19,042 nt of DNA. It comes from Streptomyces sp. NRRL F-5123 (GTDB lineage Bacteria; Actinomycetota; Actinomycetes; Streptomycetales; Streptomycetaceae). The translations under genes were made by a program, and so were the position numbers. Below are positions 1 to 8,000 of this stretch, in pieces. Location of the stretch: NCBI RefSeq assembly GCF_000721495.1, contig NZ_JOHY01000087.1, positions 1 to 19,042 on the forward strand, in the 5' to 3' direction. How positions within the stretch are numbered: the first letter of the stretch is position 1; each line of letters begins with the position of its first letter. The notes below the pieces were generated by a model. The model ran no database searches and was not told the origin of the DNA. It saw only the letters and a list, made by a program, of their open reading frames with translations.

Positions 1-36
1 ACTCACCCCCGCCCCGGGGGCGGGCCCCACCCCCCG

Positions 37-58
37 CCCCCCCCCCCCCCCCCCCCCC
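37..58. repeat. Poly-C homopolymer, 22 nt
   Basis: An uninterrupted run of 22 C. Even at this GC content, C runs elsewhere in the window rarely exceed about six to eight. Runs like this mispair in replication and are error-prone in sequencing, so the exact length is uncertain. Confidence 0.85.
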
Positions 59-91
59 TACCCCCCCTGCTTGGCGCGGCGGCCCCCCGGG

Positions 92-115
92 CCCCCCCCC
101 CCCCCCCCCCCCCCC
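92..115. repeat. Poly-C homopolymer, 24 nt
   Basis: An uninterrupted run of 24 C, 33 bases after the first long run. It has the same composition and the same caveats. The pair is capable of forming i-motif or G-quadruplex structures on opposite strands. Confidence 0.85.
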
Positions 116-236
116 GCCCGCCCCGCCTCCGTACCGCCCTGTGCTGGACGCGGCGCCCCGCGGACCCCGCAGAACGCGGAAGCCGGCGGCACCCCCCGGA
201 ACCCGGCGGCACCCCGCAGCACCCCCCACCGTGCCC

Positions 237-1775
237 TCACGCCGCCGCCTCCTCCTCCGGGCGCGGGGGCGCCGACCGGCCGCGGAAGGCCCGGCGCCGG
301 GGCGGGACCGGCTCCGCGGGCGGCCGGTCGGCGGGGTGCGCCGCGGCCAGCAGCGGTACCGACAGGAAGCCCAGCAGCACCGGCGCCGCCATGTAGCGGA
401 AGAGCCCCGCGGGCGTCGCGACCAGCACCGCGACCTGGAGCCCCGCGGTGGTCGCGGCCAGCGCGAGGGCGGCCCGCAGCGGCCGCCGCCGCATCACCCG
501 GGCCACGATCAGATACGTCGCCCAGGACCACATCGAGCCGGTCCACAGCAGCCACGTCAGCTCCGGCGCGCGGGCGGCGGTGTAGGCCCACACGCCCGCG
601 CGGTGCAGCGTCGCGGACGGCACGTCGGTGCGCAGCGCGGGCAGCCAGCGGCTGCCCGCCATGGGGTGGCCGGGCAGCGCGTAGCCGAAGCGGTCGGCGG
701 GGATCGCCGGCGGCTGGACGTAGATGTCGGTGTCAGTGCGCGGCAGCGCCCAGGCGATGCGCCCCCGGCACAGATGCGCGGAGATCACCAGGTCGGGCCG
801 CTTCTTCAGCACACGGCTCCAGACGTCCAGCAGCCGGCTGTTCAGCCGCTCGGCGGCCGGCCGGTCGAAGGGCGGGGCCATGAGCGGGTCGACCCAGGCG
901 CAGTTGGCGCCGCCGCCCGACCAGTGCGACAGTGGCGCGACCTGCCGCATCACCGCGAGGTCGGAGCCGCGGAAGGACTGCGGGGCGCGGTGGTAGGCGA
1001 CCGCGATGTCGGCGTAGTTGAAGGCGTAGTACGAGCTGGTGCTCGGCGACTGGATGCCGATCGCCGGGTAGACGGCGAAGTTCAGGCCGAGCGCGACCGC
1101 GGTCGGGATCAGCGTGGCGGCGGCGATCCGCCGCCACCAGCGCGGGATCGCCGCGAGCAGCACCAGGCCCGCGACGACCACCGCGGGGTAGGCGTTGTTG
1201 CGGAAGACGGACAGGCCGGCCATGGCCGCGGCCAGCAGCCACCAGTGCGTCGCGGGCCGCCGCCGCACGGCGAGGTGCGCGCACGCGCCGAAGGCCAGCA
1301 CGGCGGCGATCGCGTAGGCGCTGTCCTTCCACACGAAGATGCCGAAGGTGCCGGTGGAGGGGATCACCACGACGGCCAGCGGGGCGAGCACCGCCCACCG
1401 CCCGCGCACGCCGAGGGCGCGCAGCCCGTGGCAGGCGTAGCCGAGGGAGGCGGCCAGCACCACCGTCTGCAGGAAGGTCAGCGCCCCGAGCCCGCCGGTG
1501 ATCTGCAGCGACAGCCACACCAGCACGTCGTAGGCGACGGAGTGGTCGCTGCGCCAGTGACCGGTCGTCACCTGCCAGACGTACGTGACCGTGTCGAAGC
1601 TCATCAGGCCCGGGTAGAAGGCCAGCCACCACAGCAGCAGCACGAACTCGCAGCCCGCGGCGACCGCGACGGGCAGCCGGGCGTGCGGCGGGATGCGGTC
1701 GGCGGCCCGCCGCAGCGCGTCCAGCGGCGGCGGCAGGCGGCGGGCGCCGGCCGCCGGGGTCGCGTCGACGCTCAC
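237..1775 (-). CDS. DUF6020-like polytopic membrane protein, GT-C type
   Basis: A 512-residue integral membrane protein with about ten hydrophobic segments, beginning near residue 35. The motif FYPGLMSFDT (about residues 53-62), followed by Q and SDHSVAYD, and a later WKDSAYA (about 139-145) resemble the DUF6020 family, whose members look like GT-C glycosyltransferases using lipid-phosphate sugars. That role is inferred from family resemblance. The GTG start at 1775 overlaps the stop of the methyltransferase gene (GTGA), which decides the start over the longer frame reaching 2090. The C-terminus is an Arg/Pro/Glu-rich soluble tail. It is the last gene of a five-gene unit, where it could transfer a sugar or modify the wall polymer outside the membrane. 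It could also be a polymer flippase-like or structural membrane protein. Confidence 0.75.
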   Translation of the reverse strand: MSVDATPAAGARRLPPPLDALRRAADRIPPHARLPVAVAAGCEFVLLLWWLAFYPGLMSFDTVTYVWQVTTGHWRSDHSVAYDVLVWLSLQITGGLGALTFLQTVVLAASLGYACHGLRALGVRGRWAVLAPLAVVVIPSTGTFGIFVWKDSAYAIAAVLAFGACAHLAVRRRPATHWWLLAAAMAGLSVFRNNAYPAVVVAGLVLLAAIPRWWRRIAAATLIPTAVALGLNFAVYPAIGIQSPSTSSYYAFNYADIAVAYHRAPQSFRGSDLAVMRQVAPLSHWSGGGANCAWVDPLMAPPFDRPAAERLNSRLLDVWSRVLKKRPDLVISAHLCRGRIAWALPRTDTDIYVQPPAIPADRFGYALPGHPMAGSRWLPALRTDVPSATLHRAGVWAYTAARAPELTWLLWTGSMWSWATYLIVARVMRRRPLRAALALAATTAGLQVAVLVATPAGLFRYMAAPVLLGFLSVPLLAAAHPADRPPAEPVPPRRRAFRGRSAPPRPEEEAAA

Positions 1776-2374
1776 CTGGCGGCCCGGCGGTCCGCCGAGG
1801 GGGCTGCGGGCACCGCGCAGACCATCACGAACTCGTTGTACTTGAAGACCCGTCCGGCCCGGCGCGGCAGCGGGAAGGAGTACATCCGGCGTACCGTGAG
1901 CCCGGCGGTCGCGGCCTCCTTCGCCAGCTCCTCGAAGCCGACGTAGCGCACGTGCGTGGCGTCGCTCGCGAAGCCCGCCTCCTGCGGGGTGATCAGCACG
2001 ACGCGCCCGCGGGGCCGGACGTACGGCAGGTAGGCGGCCAGCACGGCGGTGGCCGTGTCGCCGTCGAGGTGCTCCAGGACGTGCGCGCACAGCAGGGCGT
2101 CGAAGGAGCCTGGCGCGAAGCCGGCGCCGGTGAATTCGTCGGGCGTGTAGGCGGTCAGGCCGCGCTCGCGCGCCGCGGCGACGGAGTACGCGTTGTGGTC
2201 GACGCCGACGCTGCCGGGCGGGCAGTGCTGGAGGTTGCGGCCCACCCCGCAGCCGACGTCCAGCACTCTGCCGAGCCGCAGCCGGCGCAGATTCCAGCGG
2301 TAGGGCGCCTGGGTGGGCAGCAGCCGCCGCCCGAGCAGCCGGGCGGTGTAGTCGGGGGTGGTGGTGTCGGACAT
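1772..2374 (-). CDS. Class I SAM-dependent methyltransferase (200 aa)
   Basis: A compact Rossmann-fold methyltransferase. The glycine-rich SAM-binding motif I, LDVGCGVGRN, lies at residues 38-47. An acidic residue at the end of strand 2 (GVDHN) follows, then FDALLCAHVLEHL, typical of the Methyltransf_11/25 group, and PRGRVVLITPQ. There is no signal peptide or membrane segment, so it should act in the cytoplasm. The ATG at 2374 is preceded by a GAAAG-type ribosome site. The gene starts 24 bp after the upstream glycosyltransferase stop and overlaps the next gene by 4 bp, so it is almost certainly co-transcribed with both. A sugar or lipid-linked intermediate of the surface polymer is a plausible acceptor, but nothing in the sequence identifies it. 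Confidence 0.88.
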   Translation of the reverse strand: MSDTTTPDYTARLLGRRLLPTQAPYRWNLRRLRLGRVLDVGCGVGRNLQHCPPGSVGVDHNAYSVAAARERGLTAYTPDEFTGAGFAPGSFDALLCAHVLEHLDGDTATAVLAAYLPYVRPRGRVVLITPQEAGFASDATHVRYVGFEELAKEAATAGLTVRRMYSFPLPRRAGRVFKYNEFVMVCAVPAAPSADRRAAR

Positions 2375-2398
2375 CGGTGGGCTTTCACGCCTTTCACG

Positions 2399-3577
2399 TC
2401 ACAGCTGGTACGGCCGGGGTGGCTGATACGGCTCCGGCGGCTCATGGGCATCCGGCCCGGAGGGCTCGGTCGGGGGCTCGGTTGCGGGCTCTTGCGCGGG
2501 TTCGGTCGCGGGCCCCGTTGCGCGCTCGGTCGCGGGTTCGGTTGCGGGTTCGGTTGCGGGCCCCGTTGCGCGCTCGGTCGCGGGCCCCGTCGCGGGTACG
2601 TCGGGCGCCCGCCGTACGGGCGCGTCCCGCGCCGCGGGCCCGGCCCCGGGAGCCGCCGGTGCCGGCCGCGGGGCCCGGCGCGGGGCGAAGGCGTGCCGCA
2701 GCAGGGCCTCCGCCGCCGGGCGGGAGGACGCGGCGGCGGGCAGCAGCGTCAGGGCGTGCAGCCGGGAGGACCAGTGGCGGCGGGCGGTGCGGGCGGCACG
2801 CGGCCAGCCGTGCGCGAGCAGCCGCGTGGAGGCGTCGAGGAAGAAGCCGCGGGCCTCGTCGAAGCGGGCACCGGTCGCGGCCTGCGCGGCGGACGCGCTC
2901 TCCGCGTGCCGCCGGTAGCGGAAGCAGACCTCGGGGTCGGTGGCCAGCCGCCCGCCGTCCAGCAGCAGTTCGACAACCACGGCCAGGTCCTGGATCACAC
3001 CGAGGTCGGCGCGGAAGGGGTGGCGGCGCAGCGCCTCGGTGCGCCAGCACACGGACGGGAAGTAGAGCCAGTTGCCGCGCAGCAGCGAGACCGCCAGGTC
3101 CTCGCCGCCGAGCAGCGCGGCCGCCTTCCGCACCCGGCCGGGCGCGTACAGCCGCTTCTTCGCGGTGTCGGTGAGGGTGCGGCACGGCCGCCCGGCGGCG
3201 TCCACGACCTGCACGCCCGGCTGCACCATGGTGGCGCCGGGGGAGCGGCGCAGCGCACGCCGCACGGTCTGCAGATAGCCCGGAAGCATCAGGTCGTCGC
3301 AGCCCATGAGCACGACGTGCGGCGCCCGGGCCAGCTCGACGCAGCGGTTGAAGTTGCCGGTCACCCCGAGGTTGCGGGGGTTGCGCAGGTAGTGGACGCG
3401 CGGGTCGGCGAGCCCGGCGAACCACTCCGGCACGCCCGGCTCGCGGCCGTCGTCCACGACGGTGAGCCGCCAGTCGTCGCCGTCCTGCGCCTGCACGCTG
3501 CGCACCGCGGCCTGGAGCAGCGGGAAGTCGCCGTAGTACGGGATCGTCACGTCGAAGCGCACGCCGTCGCCGCTCAC
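2399..3577 (-). CDS. GT2 glycosyltransferase with PATE-repeat tail
   Basis: A 392-residue family 2 (GT-A) glycosyltransferase. The N-terminal strand DVTIPYYGDFPLL (from residue 9), TVVDDG (about 39-44) and the metal-binding GCDD (92-95) match the nucleotide-sugar-binding half. VCWRTEALRRHPF and a later LGVIQDLAVVVELL match the acceptor half. The domain ends near residue 290. The remaining tail is Pro/Ala/Arg-rich and includes about eleven tetrapeptides of the type PATE, PATG or RATG, ending in a Pro/Tyr-rich tip. The GTG start at 3577 overlaps the upstream stop (GTGA) and has GGAGG seven bases before it. It probably adds a sugar to a cytoplasmic, lipid-linked wall-polymer intermediate. Donor and acceptor are unknown. 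The tail looks disordered. Confidence 0.88.
   Translation of the reverse strand: MSGDGVRFDVTIPYYGDFPLLQAAVRSVQAQDGDDWRLTVVDDGREPGVPEWFAGLADPRVHYLRNPRNLGVTGNFNRCVELARAPHVVLMGCDDLMLPGYLQTVRRALRRSPGATMVQPGVQVVDAAGRPCRTLTDTAKKRLYAPGRVRKAAALLGGEDLAVSLLRGNWLYFPSVCWRTEALRRHPFRADLGVIQDLAVVVELLLDGGRLATDPEVCFRYRRHAESASAAQAATGARFDEARGFFLDASTRLLAHGWPRAARTARRHWSSRLHALTLLPAAASSRPAAEALLRHAFAPRRAPRPAPAAPGAGPAARDAPVRRAPDVPATGPATERATGPATEPATEPATERATGPATEPAQEPATEPPTEPSGPDAHEPPEPYQPPRPYQL
2465..2596 (-). repeat. 12-bp in-frame tandem repeat encoding PATE-type units
   Basis: About eleven copies of a 12-bp unit, with the sense strand reading mostly CCC/CGC-GCG/GCA-ACC-GAG/GGG. They encode Pro/Arg-Ala-Thr-Glu/Gly tetrapeptides in the C-terminal tail of the GT2 gene. 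The period is a multiple of three, so copy-number change would keep the frame. Confidence 0.85.
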
Positions 3578-4488
3578 CGGTGGGCCTCCGGGGTGCGCGG
3601 CATACGGGGCAGGTCCGCGCGGGTCGGTGCGGGCACCCGGCGGGTCAGCGCGAGCAGCAGCACCAGGCCGGTGCGGGCGAGGTAGACCAGCGCGCGGCCC
3701 GCGGACTGGCTGGGCGCGCCCGCCGCGCGCGGCCGCATCGCGACCGGCACCTGGCACACGTGGTAGCCGCGGCGCAGCGCGCCCACCATGCTCTCGACGG
3801 TGTCGCCCAGGTACTCGGCCGGATACCAGCGGGCGAAGAAGGCGATGAGGTCGCCGTTGCAGGCCCGGAAGCCGGATGTGGAGTCGGTCAGCCGGGTGCC
3901 GGCGAGCGCGGACAGCACGAGGGACAGCAGCCGCATCGTCCAGCGCCGCGGGCCGCGGACCCGGTAGTCGCCGACGCCCGCGAAGCGCGCGCCGACCGCG
4001 AGGTCCGCGGTGTCCAGGGCGGCGAGCAGCGCGGGCACGTAGGCGGGGTCGTGCTGCCCGTCGGCGTCGACCTGTACGGCGGCGTCGTAGCCGTGGTCCA
4101 GGGCGTAGCGGTAGCCGGTGCGCATCGCGCCGCCGACGCCCAGGTTGTACGGCAGCCGCGCCACCACGGCGCCCGCGGTGCGGGCGGTCGCGGCGGTGAG
4201 GTCGGTCGAGCCGTCGTCGACGACCAGGATGTCCGCCCACGGCACCGCGGTCCGCAACTCCTTGAGGACGGCCGCGAGCCCGGCGGCCTCGTTCCAGGCG
4301 GGCACGATGACCAGGACCCGGCGCGCCCCGCCCGGGGCGCCCGGCGCGGCGGCCGTGCCCGCGGCCGCAGCCGTGCCCGCGTCCGTACCCGTGCCCGCTG
4401 CCGGGTCCGTGGCCGTGTCCGTACGGGCGCCGCCGCCCGCTCCGGTGCCGAGGCCGGCGCCCGCGTCGAATCCCGCTCCCGACCTCAT
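3574..4488 (-). CDS. Dolichyl-phosphate-mannose-synthase-like GT2 glycosyltransferase
   Basis: A 304-residue GT2 enzyme of the polyprenyl-phosphate glycosyltransferase type. Motifs are VIVPAWNEAAG (60-70), ILVVDDGSTD (87-96), YNLGVGGAMRTGYRYA (114-129), QVDADGQHDP with the metal-binding DAD (139-148), and LTDSTSGFRACN. Family members load a sugar from a nucleotide donor onto polyprenyl phosphate at the inner membrane face. Residues 1-56 are an Ala/Gly/Thr-rich low-complexity extension. One hydrophobic stretch lies near the C-terminus (LVLLLALT). The ATG at 4488 overlaps the upstream stop (ATGA), with GGAG eight bases before it. Pairing with a DUF2304 protein upstream and a GT-C-like protein downstream fits a set that makes and uses a lipid-phosphate sugar. 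The actual sugar is not evident. Confidence 0.9.
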   Translation of the reverse strand: MRSGAGFDAGAGLGTGAGGGARTDTATDPAAGTGTDAGTAAAAGTAAAPGAPGGARRVLVIVPAWNEAAGLAAVLKELRTAVPWADILVVDDGSTDLTAATARTAGAVVARLPYNLGVGGAMRTGYRYALDHGYDAAVQVDADGQHDPAYVPALLAALDTADLAVGARFAGVGDYRVRGPRRWTMRLLSLVLSALAGTRLTDSTSGFRACNGDLIAFFARWYPAEYLGDTVESMVGALRRGYHVCQVPVAMRPRAAGAPSQSAGRALVYLARTGLVLLLALTRRVPAPTRADLPRMPRTPEAHR

Positions 4489-4907
4489 CCGGAGTGCTCC
4501 GGGCGCTGAGTGACGGGACCGGGACCGGAGGCGGGGGCCGGCGAGGGCGAGGGCGAGGGGGCGGGACCCGGGTCCGGAGCGTCGATCTCCGTCCTGAGCA
4601 GGGCGATCTCCTCGGCCAGCGTCCTGGTCTTCTCCTCCAGGCGGCTGGACTCCCAACTCAGGTGCAGGCACACCAGGAGCAGCAGCACGATGCCGGCGAA
4701 GAGGACGAGGCTGACGCCCGACTTGATGCCGACGGTGCCCGCGACCGAGTCCAGCATCCACGGGAAGAGCCCGAGCGGGACGACCGCGGAGCCGACCGTG
4801 AGCCACAGGGCCGCGTACTTCTCCTTGAGCTGGTGGCGGCGCAGCAGCTCAAGGATGCAGGCCAGCAGGGCCAGTCCGGTGAGCGAGGTGATCACGGACA
4901 GCTGCAC
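4485..4907 (-). CDS. DUF2304 small membrane protein
   Basis: A 140-residue protein with membrane segments at about residues 3-21, 33-50 and 64-82. The short basic loop RRHQLKEKYAALWL between the first two is characteristic of DUF2304. A charged, possibly coiled-coil stretch (SRLEEKTRTLAEEIALLRTE) follows, then a Pro/Ser/Gly tail. I chose the GTG at 4907 because GGAGG lies eight bases upstream and the family begins at this point. A TTG at 4964 would add 19 residues but has no ribosome site. DUF2304 genes commonly sit beside DPM-type glycosyltransferases, as here through a 4-bp overlap, so it may anchor or assist that enzyme at the membrane. It is the first gene of the five-gene unit. Confidence 0.85.
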   Translation of the reverse strand: MQLSVITSLTGLALLACILELLRRHQLKEKYAALWLTVGSAVVPLGLFPWMLDSVAGTVGIKSGVSLVLFAGIVLLLLVCLHLSWESSRLEEKTRTLAEEIALLRTEIDAPDPGPAPSPSPSPAPASGPGPVTQRPEHSG

Positions 4908-5030
4908 GGTGACGGCCTCCAGGAGGGGCAGGGGTGCCGGGGCGCGAAGGGCATGAGAGACCAAGGGGGTGGGAGGGGGCAGGAATTCGCGGGGCGGGGC
5001 GCGGGGCGGGGGCCGTTCCGCCCCGCCTCA
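4908..5030. other. Intergenic spacer between GT2-TagF gene and five-gene unit
   Basis: A 123-bp G-rich (plus strand) spacer containing the candidate terminator at 5001-5026. I see no convincing -35/-10 pair for the downstream unit on the minus strand. The five-gene unit could therefore be read through from the TagF-like gene upstream, or use an unrecognised promoter. Confidence 0.5.
5001..5026 (-). terminator. GC hairpin after the large GT2-TagF gene
   Basis: A perfect 9-bp inverted repeat, GCGGGGCGG/CCGCCCCGC, with an 8-base loop, beginning 4 bases beyond the stop codon of the minus-strand 1332-aa gene. It has no U-tract, which is common for actinobacterial terminators. It may stop or only attenuate transcription into the five-gene unit. 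Confidence 0.5.
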
Positions 5031-8000
5031 TCAGATCCGCGGCCCGCGCAGAATCAGATCCGCCACGCGGGCGGCGGCATTGCCGTCGTCCAGATGGCAG
5101 AAGGCGGCGCGGAAGGCGTCGTACGCTGCCCCGAACGGCCCGACCGCGGCGGCGGGGTCGCGCAGCGCGGCGATCAGCTCCGCGGTGTCCGGCAGCAGCG
5201 GCCCGGGGGCCTGCGCCTCGAAGTCGAAGGCGAAGCCGCGCAGCGTGTCGCGGACGTGCGCGAGATCCGGGGCGAGCAGCAGGATCGGGCGCCCGGTCAC
5301 CGCGAAGTCGGCGATCAGCGAGGCGTAGTCGGTGACCAGCACGTCGGCGGCGAGCAGCAGCTCGGCCAGGTCCTGGTGGCCGGACACGTCCCGCACGAAG
5401 CCCTTGCCGTCCGGCGCGGCGGGCACGGTGTCGGCGACGCGCGGGTGGGCGCGGACCAGCAGCACGTGCGTGTCGCCGAGTTCCGCCTCCAGCGCCGCGA
5501 GGTCGGCGGCGAGGTGCAGCCGCTGGTGCCCGGCGTCGTAGGCCTCGTCGTCGCGTACGGTCGGCGCGTACAGCACCACCGTGCGGCCCGGTGGGAGGGC
5601 GAGCCGGGCGCGCACCTCCTCGGCGACCTTCTCCCGGTCCTCGCCGCTGAGCAGGTCCGCGCGCGGCAGCCCGGTCTCGGCGGTCTCGCCGTGGAAGTCC
5701 AGCGCGCGGCGCAGCACGGGGGTGCTCTGCGCGTTCGGCGAGAGCAGCAGGCTCCACTGGTCGCCGCGCCGCGGCTGCGGCCACATGTGGGTGAGGTCCG
5801 CGCACAGGGTGCCGGCCAGGTCCTGGCCGAAGCGCTTGACGGGGCTGCCGTGCCAGGTCTGCACGACGTGCTGGTCGTCGCGGCGGCGGAAGAAGGCGGG
5901 CAGGTGGGTGTTGGTGACGACGCAGCGGCTGCGCGCCAGCGCCTCGTACCAGGCGTGGCTGCCGATCACGACCGCGCGGGCGGCGGCCGGTACGGGCACG
6001 TTGCGGTCGGCGACCGCCCACACGTGCTCCATCGCCACGCCGCGGCGCACCAGCTCGCCGTGCACGGCACGCGGCGAGTCGTCGCAGCGGCGGCCGTCGA
6101 AGCTGCTGTAGAGCACGGTCTCGGTCAACTCGCGGCGCATGAGCACCGGGTAGCGGCGCTCGCGCAGCAGCCGCTGCCGGTACGGGCCGCGGTCCTCGGC
6201 CGGCACGGGGTCGCCTGCGGCGACGAACAGGTGGTCGTGGAAGCGGCGGTCGACGGTGAGCGGGCGGGCGCCCTCGGCCTCCGGGAGCGCCAGCGGCAGC
6301 GCGGGCATCGCGGCGGGTGCGATCCGTACGGGGGTGTCCCGGCCGTCCGCGCGCAGGTGCAGGTACCAGCGCCCGGCGTGCGGGAGGGCGCCGACGTCGA
6401 CGGACGCGGAGAACCGGGCACCGCCGCCCGGCTCCCTTTCGACGCCGACGCCCGTCTCGGCGCCGTACGTGCCGTGCCGCAGCATGAGCCGCACGCCTCC
6501 GCCGGCGAGGGGGTCGGCGTTCTCGCCGGGTTCGGCGCCGCGCTCCGGCTCCGCGCCGGGGTCCGCTTCCGCGCCGGGTTCGGGCGCCGGGCCCGGCGCC
6601 GGCTCGGCGGTGGCGGCCACGTCGTCCGGCCGGGCGGCGGAGTCCGGCGACTCCGGGGCGCCGGATCCGTCGCCCCCGCCCGTGCCTTCGTCCGTACGGC
6701 CGGGTTCGGCCTCGCCCGCCTCCGTGTGTTCCGGCTCGGCGGCTTCCGCGCCCGCGGCCACCTCCGTGCGTCCGGGTTCGGCCTCGCCCGCCTCCGTGTG
6801 CCCCGGCTCGGCGGCTTCCGTGCCCGCGGCCTCGTCCGTACCCCCAGGGTCGCCCCCGTCCGCCTCCGTGCCCTCGTCCGTGCGCCCCGGTTCGCCCCCC
6901 TCCGCCCCCGCGGCCGCGTCCTCGCGCGGGGCCGGAGGCTCCGGGAGGAGGAGCGGGGTCGGCAGTTCGCCCTCGATCCGGAGGAGGCCGTCCGGGGTCA
7001 GGGTCAGGTGGTCGGCGAGGGCGTGGGGGATGCGGTCGCGGAGGACCAGGTTGCCGGCTGCCGTGCTCTCGACGGACAGCTCGCGCGGCACCGGGCGGCC
7101 CGCGCCGCGCTCGTCGGCGGGCAGCGGGTAGTGGCCCGGCGGGAGGGGGCGGTCGAGGGCGACGCGGGCGGTGCCGCCGTTCGGGAAGACGAGGTCGGCG
7201 GTCCACGTCGCCGTCGTCTCCGGCGCGACCTCCTTGGGCAGCCCGGTGAGGTCGGGCCGCGCGCGGCCCAGCCGGGGGAGCGGCACCTCGGCGGTCAGCG
7301 GCGTCCAGCCGCCGGACGGTTCGCCCGGCTCCAGCCGCACGTCCAGCACGGAGCCGCCCGCCTGCTGGGCGAGCCGCAGCGAGAGCGGCAGGCGGCCGTC
7401 GCGGACGTCGAGCGCGAGCCGCAGCGTCGTGCCGTCGTCCCCGGCGCGGTGGCCGGTGAGGCGGCGGGTGACGGGCTCGACGGACAGGTGCAGCCGCCCG
7501 TCCTTGTACCAGGGCACGAGGCGGATGTCGTCGGTGAGCGGGAAGGGCACGGGGGAGGAGCCCGCGCCGGTCTCCGCGGCGCGCACCGCGGCCGGGCGCA
7601 CGCCCGCGGAGCCCGCGACCACCACGCCGATCCGCCACTGACCGGGCTTCCACTGCCCCTGCTCGCGCAGCCGCGCGGGGTCGACGGTGATCTCGAAGCC
7701 GGACCAGTCGTAGCAGTGGCGTTCCTGCCGCTGCTCGTCGGTGACGTCCGGCACCCGGACCGCGCGCAGCGGCAGCAGCAGCCGGCGCCGCCCGCAGGTG
7801 GCCACCGCGGTGGTGAACTGGGCGCGGCGGCTGCGGGCGTCGGCGTTGCGGACGTACGCGTAGCCGCTGAGCACCAGCTTGCCGTCGCGCCAGCGCAGGT
7901 CGCGCAGCCGGGCGACGACGGGCAGGTCGGAGCGGCCCACCGCGGTAGCGGAGCGGGACAGCGGTACGGGCGTGCCGTCCGGGCGGGGCAGGGCGGCGCG

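Larger units (their letters stand above)
1..236. other. Gene-free left edge with long poly-C runs
   Basis: No credible coding region is visible here. The stretch lies just downstream of the stop codon of the minus-strand membrane protein gene. It contains uninterrupted C runs of 22 (37-58) and 24 (92-115), shorter C runs around them, and a CCCGCCCC/GGGGCGGG inverted repeat at 8-24. A 13-bp direct repeat (CCGGCGGCACCCC at 183-195 and 203-215, period 20) sits next to the gene end. On the transcribed strand the runs would read as poly-G. It could act as a 3' structural element, or the run lengths could be a sequencing or assembly problem. Confidence 0.6.

Noticed and set aside
1776..2090. An N-terminal extension of the DUF6020-like protein
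   Set aside because: The extension is a shadow of the methyltransferase gene; the GTGA overlap at 1772-1775 gives a natural start.
4908..4964. A longer start (TTG at 4964) for the DUF2304 gene
   Set aside because: It has no ribosome site, while the GTG at 4907 has GGAGG at ideal spacing and fits the family start.
6525..6930. A CRISPR-like array
   Set aside because: The repeats are contiguous, in frame and inside a coding region, with no unique spacers.
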